A program made the translations under genes and the position numbers. The notes under the pieces were generated by a model. It saw nothing but the letters and a program-made list of their open reading frames with translations, did no database searches and was not told where the DNA came from. DNA of 64,000 nucleotides from an uncultured Granulosicoccaceae bacterium (lineage in GTDB: Bacteria; Pseudomonadota; Gammaproteobacteria; Granulosicoccales; Granulosicoccaceae), in the NCBI GenBank assembly GCA_938006335.1, contig CALLMF010000023.1, positions 31,594 through 95,593 of the forward strand, in the 5' to 3' direction. Shown here one piece after another: positions 23,004-32,627 of the stretch; within the stretch, counting starts at the first letter, position 1; every line of letters starts with the position of its first letter.

Positions 23004-24329
23004 TCAGGCTGGGGCGAAAAGAAGTGTCCCTGCGCCTGGCCGGTCTTCCACGGGGCGCTCGTCAGCGAGATTCAGGAAGGTGCCGGGTGATAGGCCACTG
23101 GTCGATTCCAGTTGTGCGAGCAGAGCAGGTATCTGTCCTGCCGGCAATGGTGGAGCCATGCTGTAGCCCTGAGCGGCTGAACATCCGAGCTCGGCGAGCG
23201 TTTCGCGAGTCGAGACGCTTTCGACACCGACAGCAACAATGGGTAGCACCAGCGACCGAGCCAGCTCGATCAGGCATGAGACCACGGCGACGCCGGTGGC
23301 TGCAGAGTCGGACGTGCGGTCAAGTTCGCGGAGCATGGCCGGACTGAGCTTTATCTGATCGATGGGAAGGCGCGCAAGCACCGCAAGCCCGGAATGACCT
23401 GAGCCAAACCCGTCAACAGCCAGGCAGACACCGTGCTTCCTGAGGGTGTCCAGGGTGTGAGTGGCGTCAGTCGACCTCCATACCGATTCGTCAATCTCGA
23501 GGATCAACTGATCGGCAGGTATGTCGTAGCGTGCGAGGGCGCCGGTCACGCAGGATACGAAGCCCGGCAAGCGCAGCTCCTGGGCTGCGACATTGATGGC
23601 AAGAGACACACCTTCCGGAATCAGGCCCTGTTGATGCCATTCTGACCAGTGCTTGCATGCGAGATTGATCAGGCGATCACTGGTTTCGGCGAGTCTGCCG
23701 CAGGCCTCGAGCTCCTTGAGGAACGCAAGGGTCGAGGCAGCGTCGGTGTGTCCACGCCACCGGGGCAAGACTTCGAAGCCGAACAACTGACCGTTGGCGA
23801 GATGCCACTGAGGCTGAAAATGTATAGAGAGGTCGCTCTCGACATCGATCGTTTTCGGGCTGCCTGGAGCCTTCTTGTCGACGAACATCCGCGACTGAAT
23901 GCGATTGATCAGGGCCGAGGCGTAAGGCACAGCCGGGTTGACGAGAACCAGCACTGCGGCAAGGCGATCGATACAGCGACACGGCAGCATCGCAAAGGCT
24001 CGGATCGGAGGACAATCCACAGGTAAGCCTGCGATCGAATCGTGACTCACCCGGTTGGCAAACAAGGGCTGAGCCCGGTCGAATGCGGCGAAGAGCAATG
24101 GATCCACCACAGCGTGCGCTGCATCGTCTGGCGAGATCAGTTCGGCTGCATCAGCGCTTCTGTCGATGACGACCAGGGCGTGTCGCGTGGTCAGGCAAGC
24201 GCGCGTCAGTACGCATCCCCACGTGCTGCCGGTATCGTCCATTGTTCGGACAAGCAAGGTCGCAAGTCCTTCGATTGAAGGATCGAACTCGTCGTCGTGC
24301 TTGCGATGTTCAGCTATGTCAGTGACCAC
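23004..24329 (-). CDS. Degenerate EAL-domain protein
   Basis: About 441 residues: an N-terminal GAF-like region (roughly 20-140), then an EAL domain to about 420. Catalytic Glu in FEVLPRW, Asn in AINVAA, Glu in LEIDES, Lys in QIKLS and Gln in AAQGYS are kept. The DDFG motif reads VDGFGSG (second Asp lost) and EGVE reads VGVES (Glu lost). Loss of two metal/catalytic positions predicts weak or no c-di-GMP hydrolysis and favours a binding or scaffold role. GTG 24329 is the first plausible start after the hemD stop; the frame is open to ATG 24518, which would overlap hemD by 71 nt. It lies 105 nt upstream of the CheB-CheR gene on the same strand. Confidence 0.75.
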   Translation of the reverse strand: MVTDIAEHRKHDDEFDPSIEGLATLLVRTMDDTGSTWGCVLTRACLTTRHALVVIDRSADAAELISPDDAAHAVVDPLLFAAFDRAQPLFANRVSHDSIAGLPVDCPPIRAFAMLPCRCIDRLAAVLVLVNPAVPYASALINRIQSRMFVDKKAPGSPKTIDVESDLSIHFQPQWHLANGQLFGFEVLPRWRGHTDAASTLAFLKELEACGRLAETSDRLINLACKHWSEWHQQGLIPEGVSLAINVAAQELRLPGFVSCVTGALARYDIPADQLILEIDESVWRSTDATHTLDTLRKHGVCLAVDGFGSGHSGLAVLARLPIDQIKLSPAMLRELDRTSDSAATGVAVVSCLIELARSLVLPIVAVGVESVSTRETLAELGCSAAQGYSMAPPLPAGQIPALLAQLESTSGLSPGTFLNLADERPVEDRPGAGTLLFAPA

Positions 24330-24447
24330 ACTGATGCCGTTGCGACGACTGGCCAAAAGGCCGGTCGTCTGGTTCCTGGGTGCGACAGGATAAGCGTAAT
24401 TCGTCAGACTGTACTGATGAATTCGCGCTAAACATGTAAACGATTGG

Positions 24448-25218
24448 TTATGAAAACGATTGACCGGCGCGCCATAGCAACAGTGCATCGACTTGAGCTG
24501 CATCGCCTGCAGAAGCAATGATTGTCATTGGACCGGAAAATCCCAGCGACCGCGCGTGATCACGTGCGCGTTCGTTGTTGAGTACCATCGCAACGTTCAG
24601 TAGGGAAGGTAATTGGCAGCCACCCATATGCATGAGATTGTCGAGCGCCTCATTGCTCGGCACCAGGATGATGTCCGGCAGTGGGCTCAATTGCCGAAGC
24701 ACGTCAGACGGTTTCGTCTGTGGGCACACGCGTCGATACACGGCGTACTCCGTGACCGCAACGCCTGCTTCCCGAAGCAGCCTGGTGACCACGCCGCGAC
24801 CACCTTCGCCGGTAACGATGGTCACTCCATCATCGAGCTGATCAGCCTGTTCTTTTACCAGACCTTCGACAAGTACCTCGCTGGTGTAAGGCGCTCGAGG
24901 TTCCGATGCCATCGCCTGGCCCAGTGACTCGAGCGCGCCGTGCGTCGCAGGCCCGATGGCGTATGCGCGCGCCGAATACCATGGCAAGTCGGCTATCGTG
25001 TTGGCATGGCGAACCGCATTCATGCTGGTGAAAATCACCACGCCATGCGGCGAACCGGAGCTGGAGACAGGCACGGCCTCAATAGCCAGGCTGGGCAGTT
25101 CAACCGGTTGAAAACCGGCCGCCCGGCAACGCGATACCAGCGTTTGCGCTTGTCTTTTCGGGCGCAGGATGAGTACGCGGGGCGCGGAGTCGGGTGGATC
25201 GTGCTGCTTGTCAGGCAC
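24448..25218 (-). CDS. hemD: Uroporphyrinogen-III synthase
   Basis: A 256-residue HemD, which closes and inverts ring D of hydroxymethylbilane to give uroporphyrinogen III. The family is divergent but the pattern is right: PRVLILRPKRQAQTLVSRC at the start, VVIFTSMNAVRH, YAIGPATHGALESLG, TIVTGEGGRGVVTRLLREAG, and VPSNEALDNLM. GTG at 25218 is chosen; it overlaps the end of hemC by 8 nt, the usual hemCD coupling. In many relatives hemX/hemY follow; here a degenerate EAL gene does. Confidence 0.9.
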   Translation of the reverse strand: MPDKQHDPPDSAPRVLILRPKRQAQTLVSRCRAAGFQPVELPSLAIEAVPVSSSGSPHGVVIFTSMNAVRHANTIADLPWYSARAYAIGPATHGALESLGQAMASEPRAPYTSEVLVEGLVKEQADQLDDGVTIVTGEGGRGVVTRLLREAGVAVTEYAVYRRVCPQTKPSDVLRQLSPLPDIILVPSNEALDNLMHMGGCQLPSLLNVAMVLNNERARDHARSLGFSGPMTIIASAGDAAQVDALLLWRAGQSFS

Positions 25219-26200
25219 CTTCGGCGACCTGAGCGGCGGCGTCGTCGAGCAAGGTCTGCGCACCGCTCTTGAGCAAGGCTTGAGCGACACGCTGTCCGAG
25301 CTCATCGGCCGCTTCGATGCTTGCCGGGTTATCGGCCAGACGATCGGCACCCGGCAGGTTGATAGCTTCGACACGATGCAGTGTGGTGTCACCGTTGAGC
25401 TGGACGACGCGTGCTGTCAATTCAAGTCGCCCATCCGTGAGAGTGGCGTGGCCGGCGATAGGCGCGGAACAGCCGCCGTTCAGTGTTCTCGAGACAGCGC
25501 GTTCTGCGGCAAGGCGATGTGCCGTTTCGTGATGGTGCAGCACCGCCAGCAAGCCGGCAGTCTCTTTGTCCTCGCTTCTGGCCTCGACGCCGATGATGCC
25601 CTGGCCGATCGCTGGCAGGCAGACATCAGCGGGGAGACGCGCACCGATGCGTGCATCCAGTGCCAGGCGCTGCAAGCCTGCAGCGGCGAGAACAATGGCG
25701 TCGTGCTCTCCTGCGTCAAGCTTTGCGAGCCGAGAGTTCACGTTGCCGCGCAGCATGCCGATCTTGAGGTCCGGGCGCTTGGCCAATATCTGTGACCTGC
25801 GTCTCAGGCTACAGGTCCCTATGCGCGCACCCTCCGGGAGCTCATCGATGCCGGTGATGGTCTGACCGAGTTGCGGCACCAGGGCATCAGTCGGGTCCTC
25901 CCGATCAAGGATGGCAAGCAGTGCGAGTCCGTCGGGCAGGTTGGCTTCGACGTCTTTCATGGAGTGCACGGCGATGTCGGCCCGACCATCGAACAGGGCG
26001 CGCTCGAGTTCCTTGACGAACAGGCCCTTGCCTCCGACACGTGACAGGGGAGTTTCGAGCCATTGATCACCCTTGGTGGTCATGGGCACCAGAATGACGT
26101 CCAGGCCGGGATGAGCCGCCATGAGACGGGCACGCACGTGTTCGGCCTGCCAAACGGCCAAGGGACTCTGACGGGTGGCGATACGAAGGCTGGCTGGCAT
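25211..26200 (-). CDS. hemC: Hydroxymethylbilane synthase (porphobilinogen deaminase)
   Basis: A 329-residue HemC, which polymerises four porphobilinogens using a dipyrromethane cofactor. The N-terminus SLRIATRQSPLAVWQAEHVR, the cofactor-binding cysteine in LNGGCSAPIAGHA (near residue 245), and basic loops such as IGTCSLRRRSQIL are all present. The ATG at 26200 is standard. It is divergent from argH with an 82-nt gap, an arrangement also found in Pseudomonas. Confidence 0.97.
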   Translation of the reverse strand: MPASLRIATRQSPLAVWQAEHVRARLMAAHPGLDVILVPMTTKGDQWLETPLSRVGGKGLFVKELERALFDGRADIAVHSMKDVEANLPDGLALLAILDREDPTDALVPQLGQTITGIDELPEGARIGTCSLRRRSQILAKRPDLKIGMLRGNVNSRLAKLDAGEHDAIVLAAAGLQRLALDARIGARLPADVCLPAIGQGIIGVEARSEDKETAGLLAVLHHHETAHRLAAERAVSRTLNGGCSAPIAGHATLTDGRLELTARVVQLNGDTTLHRVEAINLPGADRLADNPASIEAADELGQRVAQALLKSGAQTLLDDAAAQVAEGA

Positions 26201-26282
26201 ACCGGTAAACTAGTTGCACGTGCGGGCTCCTCGCCAGTATACGGAGTGCGCGCCCTTTCCCGATCCCGGATACCCGCACCGC

Positions 26283-27710
26283 ATGTCAGATCGTCCTGCC
26301 GCGTCTTCAACTGATTCCTCCAGTACCGCGCCCGAAAAACTCTGGGGCGGCCGCTTCGAGGAGTCCACTGATCGTTTCGTCGAGGCGTTTACTGCATCCG
26401 TCGGATTCGATCAGCGCATGGCCGTCGAGGACATCACCGGGTCGCGCGCGCATGCAACGATGCTGCAGCGCACCGGGGTGCTATCCGCTGAGGACGAGCA
26501 GGCCATTCATGCAGGGCTCGATGCCATAGAGGCGGATATTCGTGCTGGCGTGTTCGAGTGGTCCGTCGAGCTCGAAGACGTGCATATGAACATCGAAGCA
26601 GCGTTGACTGCACGCATCGGGGATGCAGGCAAACGTCTGCATACCGGGCGCTCGCGCAACGACCAGGTGGCAACGGATCTGAGGCTTTGGCTGCGCGGTG
26701 CCAGTGACCACGCAGAAGTCGAGTGCCGGCGTTTGCTCGATGGTTGCCTGGATCTGGCATCTCGCCACGTCGACGTCATCATGCCCGGTTTCACGCACTT
26801 GCAAACCGCGCAGCCGGTGACCTTTGGCCACCACGTGATGGCCTGGTTCGAGATGTTGTTGAGGGACCTCGAGCGGCTGCGTGACGCCCGTCAACGACTC
26901 AACAGGATGCCGTTGGGCGCGGCTGCATTGGCCGGAACGTCCTACCCGATCGATCGTGAGATCACGCGTGATCTACTCGGCTTCGATGCGCTCTGCGAGA
27001 ACTCTCTGGATGCTGTCAGCGACCGTGACTTCGCGATCGAATTTGCGTCTGCAACGGCCCTGTGCCTGATGCATCTGTCGCGCATCGCAGAAGAGCTGGT
27101 GCTGTGGACATCGGCTCAGTTCGATTTCATTACCTTGCCAGACCGGTTCTGTACGGGTTCTTCGATCATGCCGCAGAAAAAGAATCCCGACGTCCCGGAG
27201 CTGGTGCGAGGCAAGAGCGGAAGAGCGACCGGGAATCTGGTCGCCTTGCTGACGCTCATGAAAGGACAGCCACTGGCCTACAACAAGGACAATCAGGAAG
27301 ACAAGGAGCCGCTGTTCGATAGTGCCGACACTCTGATCGATTGTCTGCGTGCCTTTGCCGACATGATTCCGGCCATAGAAGCAAAGCCTGCGGTGATGCG
27401 TGAGGCGGCTCGTCGCGGCTTCTCGACAGCGACAGATCTTGCCGACTATCTGGTGGGTCGCGGGCTCGCCTTCCGAGATGCCCACGCTGTGGTGGGGCGT
27501 GCAGTCAGACATGGTGTGGAGAACGAGCTTGATCTTGCCGACATGGACTATGCGACGCTGTCGAGCTTCAGCCCTGCTATCGGTGAGGATGTATTCGAGG
27601 TGTTGACGCTCGAAGGCTCGGTGGCAAGCCGTTCGCATCGTGGAGGAACGGCGCCTGAATCGGTCCGGCAAGCCATTGCCAGAGCGCGTGAGCGCCTGGC
27701 TTCACTCTGA
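26283..27710 (+). CDS. argH: Argininosuccinate lyase
   Basis: A 475-residue ArgH, cleaving argininosuccinate to arginine and fumarate, the last step of arginine synthesis. It contains [20 protein letters not shown] near the start, [17 protein letters not shown], and the fumarase/aspartase superfamily signature [12 protein letters not shown]. Its N-terminal 15 residues (Ser/Thr/Ala-rich) are an extension relative to E. coli. ATG at 26283 is chosen; the upstream open frame lies in the hemC promoter side. Confidence 0.97.
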   Translation: MSDRPAASSTDSSSTAPEKLWGGRFEESTDRFVEAFTASVGFDQRMAVEDITGSRAHATMLQRTGVLSAEDEQAIHAGLDAIEADIRAGVFEWSVELEDVHMNIEAALTARIGDAGKRLHTGRSRNDQVATDLRLWLRGASDHAEVECRRLLDGCLDLASRHVDVIMPGFTHLQTAQPVTFGHHVMAWFEMLLRDLERLRDARQRLNRMPLGAAALAGTSYPIDREITRDLLGFDALCENSLDAVSDRDFAIEFASATALCLMHLSRIAEELVLWTSAQFDFITLPDRFCTGSSIMPQKKNPDVPELVRGKSGRATGNLVALLTLMKGQPLAYNKDNQEDKEPLFDSADTLIDCLRAFADMIPAIEAKPAVMREAARRGFSTATDLADYLVGRGLAFRDAHAVVGRAVRHGVENELDLADMDYATLSSFSPAIGEDVFEVLTLEGSVASRSHRGGTAPESVRQAIARARERLASL

Positions 27711-27726
27711 GCAGCGTGCCGCTACC

Positions 27727-28404
27727 CTACATACCAAATTGGCGTTTGAGCCAGGTGGATATGTCCTCGACCTCTTCTGCGCTCACGCTGTGAGCAATTG
27801 CGTAGGTATGCCACTCGACCTGAATGCCCGAAGCCTGCAGTGAGGCATACGATTGTTCCCCGAAACGCAGGGCGATGACGTCATCGCTGGTGCCGTGGGC
27901 CATGAACACCGGGGTCGGGCGGTTGGCGTCGGTGATTGCCGGCAGGATCTCGGCCTGTAGCGGCAAATAGCATGACAATGCAAGTATGCCACCCAGAGGG
28001 TGTTTGGATAGAAGGCCGGCGTAGAGTGCAATAGCCCCCCCTTGGGAGAACCCGGCAAGAATGATATTTTCGGCCGGAATGCCTCGCTCGAGTTCCTGCT
28101 CGATCAGCAGATCGATGGCGCTGGCAGATTCCTTGATGCCTTCTGCGTCCTGCTGACGACTTTCGAAGTCTATCGAGGTGATGTCGTACCAGCCACGCAT
28201 GGCGGCCCCGCCGTTGACCGTGATGGGGCGCACGGGCGCATGCGGAAAGACAAAACGCACTCCCGGGCGTGAAAGCAGGTTCAGGCTGGGCACGATGGGT
28301 TCGAAATCGTGGCCGCTAGCGCCAAGTCCGTGTAACCAGATAACGGAGTACTCGCAAGTATCCCCTGTCTGGATTTCAATGCAGTCGAGCGGTTTCGGGC
28401 TCAT
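27727..28404 (-). CDS. Carboxylesterase / lysophospholipase-like alpha/beta hydrolase
   Basis: A 225-residue serine hydrolase of the small dienelactone-hydrolase-like carboxylesterase family (Pseudomonas fluorescens esterase II type). The oxyanion region is WLHGLGASGHDFEPI, the nucleophile is in AGFSQGGAIAL near residue 117, Asp is in HGTSDDVIALRFGE, and His is in IAHSVSAEE. The triad is therefore complete. No signal peptide is seen when started at ATG 28404, so it is probably cytoplasmic. It converges with argH at 16 nt. Confidence 0.9.
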   Translation of the reverse strand: MSPKPLDCIEIQTGDTCEYSVIWLHGLGASGHDFEPIVPSLNLLSRPGVRFVFPHAPVRPITVNGGAAMRGWYDITSIDFESRQQDAEGIKESASAIDLLIEQELERGIPAENIILAGFSQGGAIALYAGLLSKHPLGGILALSCYLPLQAEILPAITDANRPTPVFMAHGTSDDVIALRFGEQSYASLQASGIQVEWHTYAIAHSVSAEEVEDISTWLKRQFGM

Positions 28405-28500
28405 GAAGGGCACAGCAGACCTGAGAGTGCGAGCCCAAGGAGTATACTGCATAGCCCTTCCTGATCACCTTGGACGATCAGTCGTCAGGTTCATGCGTCG

Positions 28501-28824
28501 ATGTCATCTACATCCCAAACTCTTGTCACTCCACGCTCATGCCGCCGCGTTTCACGGTTGGCGATGTGCGGTGTTGCCTGCCTGAGCCTTGCGCTCGCGG
28601 CGTGTGGAAACAAGGGTCCGCTCTACCTGGAACCGCAAGACTCTGCGCCGATCACCTTGCCGGAACGAGAGCCGCTATCAGAGCTTGAAGCCCCGGCAGC
28701 GACGACCTCCGTCGACGATGACCCTGATGAGCAAGGGCGTGACCGGAAGACGCGTGAGCAGCAAAATGCTCAGGACACGACAAGCGATCAGACAGAAGAA
28801 AATCAAACCGACGTGGTCCGATGA
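28501..28824 (+). CDS. lptM: LptM (YifL)-like outer-membrane lipoprotein with long acidic tail
   Basis: A 107-residue lipoprotein. A basic n-region and hydrophobic core end in the lipobox LAAC, followed by the family hallmark GNKGPLYLEP. LptM binds the LptDE translocon and helps LptD disulfide maturation in E. coli. After the hallmark the protein continues with about 70 Asp/Glu/Gln/Thr-rich residues, longer than the short tails I know. The ATG at 28501 supplies the basic n-region. The ATGA at its 3' end overlaps lysA, the standard neighbour. Confidence 0.85.
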   Translation: MSSTSQTLVTPRSCRRVSRLAMCGVACLSLALAACGNKGPLYLEPQDSAPITLPEREPLSELEAPAATTSVDDDPDEQGRDRKTREQQNAQDTTSDQTEENQTDVVR

Positions 28825-30083
28825 GTACGCTTGGCAACGAATCAGGCATCGCTCGCCGTAACGGTCAACTGTGGGTTGAGGGGGTCAGTGCCCAGTCGCT
28901 CGCACAAACCTGGGGCACACCGGCGTATGTCTATAGCCGCGCGATGATCGAAGCGGCTTATCAGTCCTTTGTGGATGCACTTGGAAGCCGCCCGCACCTT
29001 GTCTGTTACGCCATGAAGGCCAACAGCAATCTCGGCGTGCTCAGCGTACTGGCACGTCTCGGTGCAGGCTTTGACATCGTCAGTGGAGGCGAGCTTCAAC
29101 GCGTGGTGGCTGCCGGCGGGGATCCATCCCGGATCGTGTTCTCGGGTGTTGGCAAGACCGCCGTCGAGATGCGTGATGCATTGGCAGCGGGTATTCGGTG
29201 CTTCAATGTGGAGTCACCATCCGAACTCGAGCGCCTTGCGCACGTAGCCTCCCACATGGGTGTTGTTGCACCGGTGTCCCTGCGCATCAATCCGGATGTC
29301 GATGCCGGCACTCATCCCTACATCTCGACTGGTCTCAGGGAAAACAAGTTTGGCATCGGCATGCAAGATGCGCTCGATGTATACCGCCGTGCGGCGGCGC
29401 TTGATTCGATAGCCGTTCACGGTATCGATTGCCATATCGGCTCACAGCTCACATCTGTCGAGCCGTACAAGGATGCCCTGCGCATACTGGTGGATTTGAT
29501 CGACACCTTGGCATCCGAGGGTATTGAGCTTGCGCATATTGATGTCGGCGGTGGGCAGGGTATTCGTTACGACGATGAACAGCCGCTCGACATCGGTGCA
29601 TGGGCCGACGTTATCAATGAAGCGATCGGCGAGCGCGACATGGAAGTGCTGGTCGAGCCGGGTCGCTTTATTGCAGGCCCTGCTGGTGTTCTTCTCACTC
29701 GCGTGGAATACCTCAAGGAGAATGAAGGGCGGCACTTCGCAATCGTCGACGCTGCAATGAACGATCTGATTCGGCCGGCCTTGTACTCGGCGTGGCAGCG
29801 GATTGAGTCAGTAGTTGACCAACAACGTCCGTCACACGAATATGACGTCGTAGGACCCGTATGCGAATCTGCAGATTTTCTGGGCAAGGCGCGTGAGCTG
29901 GCGATTGCCGAAGGTGATTTTCTGGCAATCAGGGATGCCGGTGCCTATGCCTTTGTGATGGCGTCAAACTACAACACGCGCCCCCGTGGTGTGGAGCTCC
30001 TTGTCGATGGCAAGGACGTCCATGTTGTTCGAGAAAGGGAGTCAGTGGAATCGCTCTTCGAGCTCGAATCCCCGCTGCCATGA
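28821..30083 (+). CDS. lysA: Diaminopimelate decarboxylase
   Basis: A 420-residue PLP enzyme of the alanine-racemase fold that makes L-lysine from meso-diaminopimelate. The PLP lysine is in CYAMKANSN near residue 61; GGELQRVVAAG, IGSQ, DVGGGQGIRY and EPGRFIAGPAG bind cofactor phosphate, and the second-subunit motif GPVCESADFLGK has the substrate cysteine. It starts inside the lptM stop (ATGA) and ends in an ATGA overlap with dapF, so the set is one translationally coupled operon. Confidence 0.97.
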   Translation: MSTLGNESGIARRNGQLWVEGVSAQSLAQTWGTPAYVYSRAMIEAAYQSFVDALGSRPHLVCYAMKANSNLGVLSVLARLGAGFDIVSGGELQRVVAAGGDPSRIVFSGVGKTAVEMRDALAAGIRCFNVESPSELERLAHVASHMGVVAPVSLRINPDVDAGTHPYISTGLRENKFGIGMQDALDVYRRAAALDSIAVHGIDCHIGSQLTSVEPYKDALRILVDLIDTLASEGIELAHIDVGGGQGIRYDDEQPLDIGAWADVINEAIGERDMEVLVEPGRFIAGPAGVLLTRVEYLKENEGRHFAIVDAAMNDLIRPALYSAWQRIESVVDQQRPSHEYDVVGPVCESADFLGKARELAIAEGDFLAIRDAGAYAFVMASNYNTRPRGVELLVDGKDVHVVRERESVESLFELESPLP

Positions 30084-30937
30084 TCGACTTCACCAAGATG
30101 CATGGCCTCGGTAACGACTTCATCGTTATCGACAACGTCGATGGAGCCTTGCAGCTTGACTCGGACCGTATTGCGGCACTCGCGGACAGACATACAGGCG
30201 TTGGATTTGACCAGATGCTGGTTGTCGAGTCGCCTAGCGTGGAAGGGGTCGAGTTCGACTATCGCATCTACAATGCCGATGGTGGAGAAGTGGAGCACTG
30301 TGGAAACGGTGCTCGATGTTTTGCGCGCTTTGTTCATGACCGTGGGCTCACCACCAGTAAGACCATTCCGGTGCACACGGCAGCGGGCCGAATCGAACTC
30401 GTGCTGTTGGACGACGGGCAGGTAACGGTCAGTATGGGAGTGCCTGAATTCACTCCCGAATCACTCCCTTTCGATGTCTGTTCAACGTCGCTTGAAGACA
30501 GGCCTGTAGCCCAGCCCGATGGAACCTGGGACATGGACACCGGTGGCCATGTGTGCAATTTCGGAATTGCAAGCCTTGGTAATCCGCATATCAGCCTGTT
30601 CGTCGATGATGTCGATACAGCGCCGGTAGCCGAACTCGGTGGGCTGCTCGAGTCACATGAGCGGTTTCCTGCCCGAGTCAATGTCGGATTCCTGCAAGTC
30701 GTGTCGAACCGGCATGTGCGACTCCGCGTGTTCGAACGCGGGGTTGGGGAGACACTCGCCTGTGGGACTGGCGCCTGTGCGGCCATGGCGATCGCCCGCA
30801 AACAGGGACTTGTTGCTGACGAAATCACAGTCCAATTGCAGGGCGGGGAGCTGCGTATCCGCTGGGCCGCTGCGTCGTCTCCCATTGAAATGACTGGCCC
30901 GTGTTCTACAGTCTTCGAGGGCCGAATGAGAATGTAG
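30080..30937 (+). CDS. dapF: Diaminopimelate epimerase
   Basis: A 285-residue DapF, interconverting LL- and meso-diaminopimelate, the substrate of the upstream lysA product and a peptidoglycan precursor. MHGLGNDFIVIDN opens the protein; the two catalytic cysteines are in CGNGARC (about 74-80) and GTLACGTGACA-like ETLACGTGACA near 225. Its start overlaps the lysA stop by 4 nt. Confidence 0.97.
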   Translation: MIDFTKMHGLGNDFIVIDNVDGALQLDSDRIAALADRHTGVGFDQMLVVESPSVEGVEFDYRIYNADGGEVEHCGNGARCFARFVHDRGLTTSKTIPVHTAAGRIELVLLDDGQVTVSMGVPEFTPESLPFDVCSTSLEDRPVAQPDGTWDMDTGGHVCNFGIASLGNPHISLFVDDVDTAPVAELGGLLESHERFPARVNVGFLQVVSNRHVRLRVFERGVGETLACGTGACAAMAIARKQGLVADEITVQLQGGELRIRWAAASSPIEMTGPCSTVFEGRMRM

Positions 30938-30939
30938 GT

Positions 30940-31674
30940 ATGCAACTCGAAGACACTGTCGAAGCCGACGCGCTTGAAGAAGAGGCTGTCATGAAGTATT
31001 TGACGTGCCACCCGGACTTTTTTGACGCGAACCCGGACTTCCTGGGTCGTTTGCGTGTGCCACACGTATCCGGTGACGCGGTTTCTCTGGTCGAGAAGCA
31101 GGTCAGTGTGTTGCGTGCCAAGTGCAATCGACTGGAGTCGAGCCTGCATGATCTGATCAACGTGGCTCGTGAAAACGAGAGTCTGCATAACCGACTTCAC
31201 ACGCTCATACAGGAAATCATCTCCGCCAGCGATCTTGAGCACATGCTTTCGTTGATCGGTAGCAGCCTTCTTGAAAATTTCAATGCCAATGATGTGCGTC
31301 TACTGGTATTCGACAACACGGCCAAGCGCCGTGGTGCCACCCGGCTCCCGGCAGAGCATCAGCATCTTGCCGCGGCAGGTCAGAACAAGATCGACGACGC
31401 AACCTTCGGCCTGTTCGATGATCTGTTCGACAACTTGCAAACCAGCTGCGGTATGCCCGATGCCTCACAACTCGAAGCGCTTTTCGGTGACAACTGTTCG
31501 CACGTCGCGTCCGCTGCATTGATCCCACTGGCACACGAGGGCCGCCTTGGAGTGTTGGTACTGACCAGTTGCGACGAGTCGCGTTTTGCCAATGGCAAGG
31601 GGGTCATGTTTCTTGACCAACTGGGGCAGATGCTCAGTCGTCGACTCCACTCGCTGGGGGTCAAGCCACGATGA
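30940..31674 (+). CDS. DUF484 family protein
   Basis: 244 residues. Acidic N-terminus, then the family block YLTCHPDFFDANPDFLGRLR and VPH, a short coiled coil (SVLRAKCNRLESSLHDLINV), and a GAF-like domain (LIGSSLLENFNANDVRLLVFD...SAALIPLAHEGRLGVLVLTS). The biochemical role is unknown; the gene's fixed place between dapF and xerC in gammaproteobacteria is the main support. ATG 30940 lies 2 nt after dapF; it ends with an ATGA overlap into xerC. Confidence 0.92.
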   Translation: MQLEDTVEADALEEEAVMKYLTCHPDFFDANPDFLGRLRVPHVSGDAVSLVEKQVSVLRAKCNRLESSLHDLINVARENESLHNRLHTLIQEIISASDLEHMLSLIGSSLLENFNANDVRLLVFDNTAKRRGATRLPAEHQHLAAAGQNKIDDATFGLFDDLFDNLQTSCGMPDASQLEALFGDNCSHVASAALIPLAHEGRLGVLVLTSCDESRFANGKGVMFLDQLGQMLSRRLHSLGVKPR

Positions 31675-32606
31675 GCGCCGTGATGAATCGTTCGGCTGAC
31701 AAGTGGGACGCAAGTATCGAGCACTATCTCGACTACCTGCGTACGGAACGACAGGCATCGCCCCACACCGTGACCAACTACGAGCGTGATTTGCGCTCGG
31801 TGGCATCGTCTGCGGCCCGTCGCGGCGTCGAGGGGTGGAATGAGCTGGTAGCGGGCGATGTCCGGAGCATCATCGCCGAGCAGCATCGGGAAGGAATATC
31901 CGGTCGCAGTCTGGCCCGTCGCTTGTCTGCAGTTCGTGGCTTGTTCAACCACTTGATGCGTCACGGTGATGCTGACCACAACCCGGCTCAGGACATCCTC
32001 GCACCCAAGGATCGCAAGGCACTGCCTGCAACACTTGACCCGGATGAGGTCAGCCGCTTGCTCGCACACAACCTCAGTGATCCGATGATCTGTCGCGATC
32101 TTGCGATGTTCGAGCTGATGTATTCGTCGGGGCTGCGTCTTGCAGAGCTCGTCGGGATCGATCTTGCGGATCTGGATCTGTCGGTGGGCCAGGTGCGCGT
32201 GACCGGCAAGGGCGGCAAGGTTCGCGATCTACCGGTCGGTGAGCACGCGATCGAGGCCATCAACAAATGGCTCGGATACCGGCGGAGCATGCCGGGTGCC
32301 GACGAGCGAGCGGTGTTCCTGTCGTCGCGAGGCAAGCGAATTGCCCCACGCACGGTGCAGATGCGCCTGAAGAAACTCGCCGAGTCCCAGGGTCTGGACA
32401 GGGGCTGCTACCCGCACATGCTGCGCCACTCGTTTGCCAGCCACCTCCTTGAGAGCAGCGGCGATCTGCGAGCGGTTCAGGAACTGCTTGGGCATGCGGA
32501 TATCAGTACGACTCAGATCTACACCCACCTGGATTTCCAGCATCTGGCGCAGGTGTATGACGAGTCTCACCCGCGAGCGCGTCGCAATCCGTCGCGCGGC
32601 TCGTAA
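31671..32606 (+). CDS. xerC: Tyrosine recombinase XerC
   Basis: A 311-residue XerC, which with XerD resolves chromosome dimers at dif. An N-terminal SAM-like core-binding domain (YLRTERQASPHTVTNYERDL) is followed by the catalytic domain with Arg in SSGLRLAEL, Lys in GKGGKVRDLP, HMLRHSFASHLLE (His and Arg), His in LLGHADISTTQ and the nucleophile Tyr in IYTHLDF. Coupled to DUF484 by ATGA. No dif-like site was recognised nearby, as expected so close to the origin. Confidence 0.96.
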   Translation: MSAVMNRSADKWDASIEHYLDYLRTERQASPHTVTNYERDLRSVASSAARRGVEGWNELVAGDVRSIIAEQHREGISGRSLARRLSAVRGLFNHLMRHGDADHNPAQDILAPKDRKALPATLDPDEVSRLLAHNLSDPMICRDLAMFELMYSSGLRLAELVGIDLADLDLSVGQVRVTGKGGKVRDLPVGEHAIEAINKWLGYRRSMPGADERAVFLSSRGKRIAPRTVQMRLKKLAESQGLDRGCYPHMLRHSFASHLLESSGDLRAVQELLGHADISTTQIYTHLDFQHLAQVYDESHPRARRNPSRGS

Positions 32607-32627
32607 GTCTGCGCGAGTGATCGGTGG

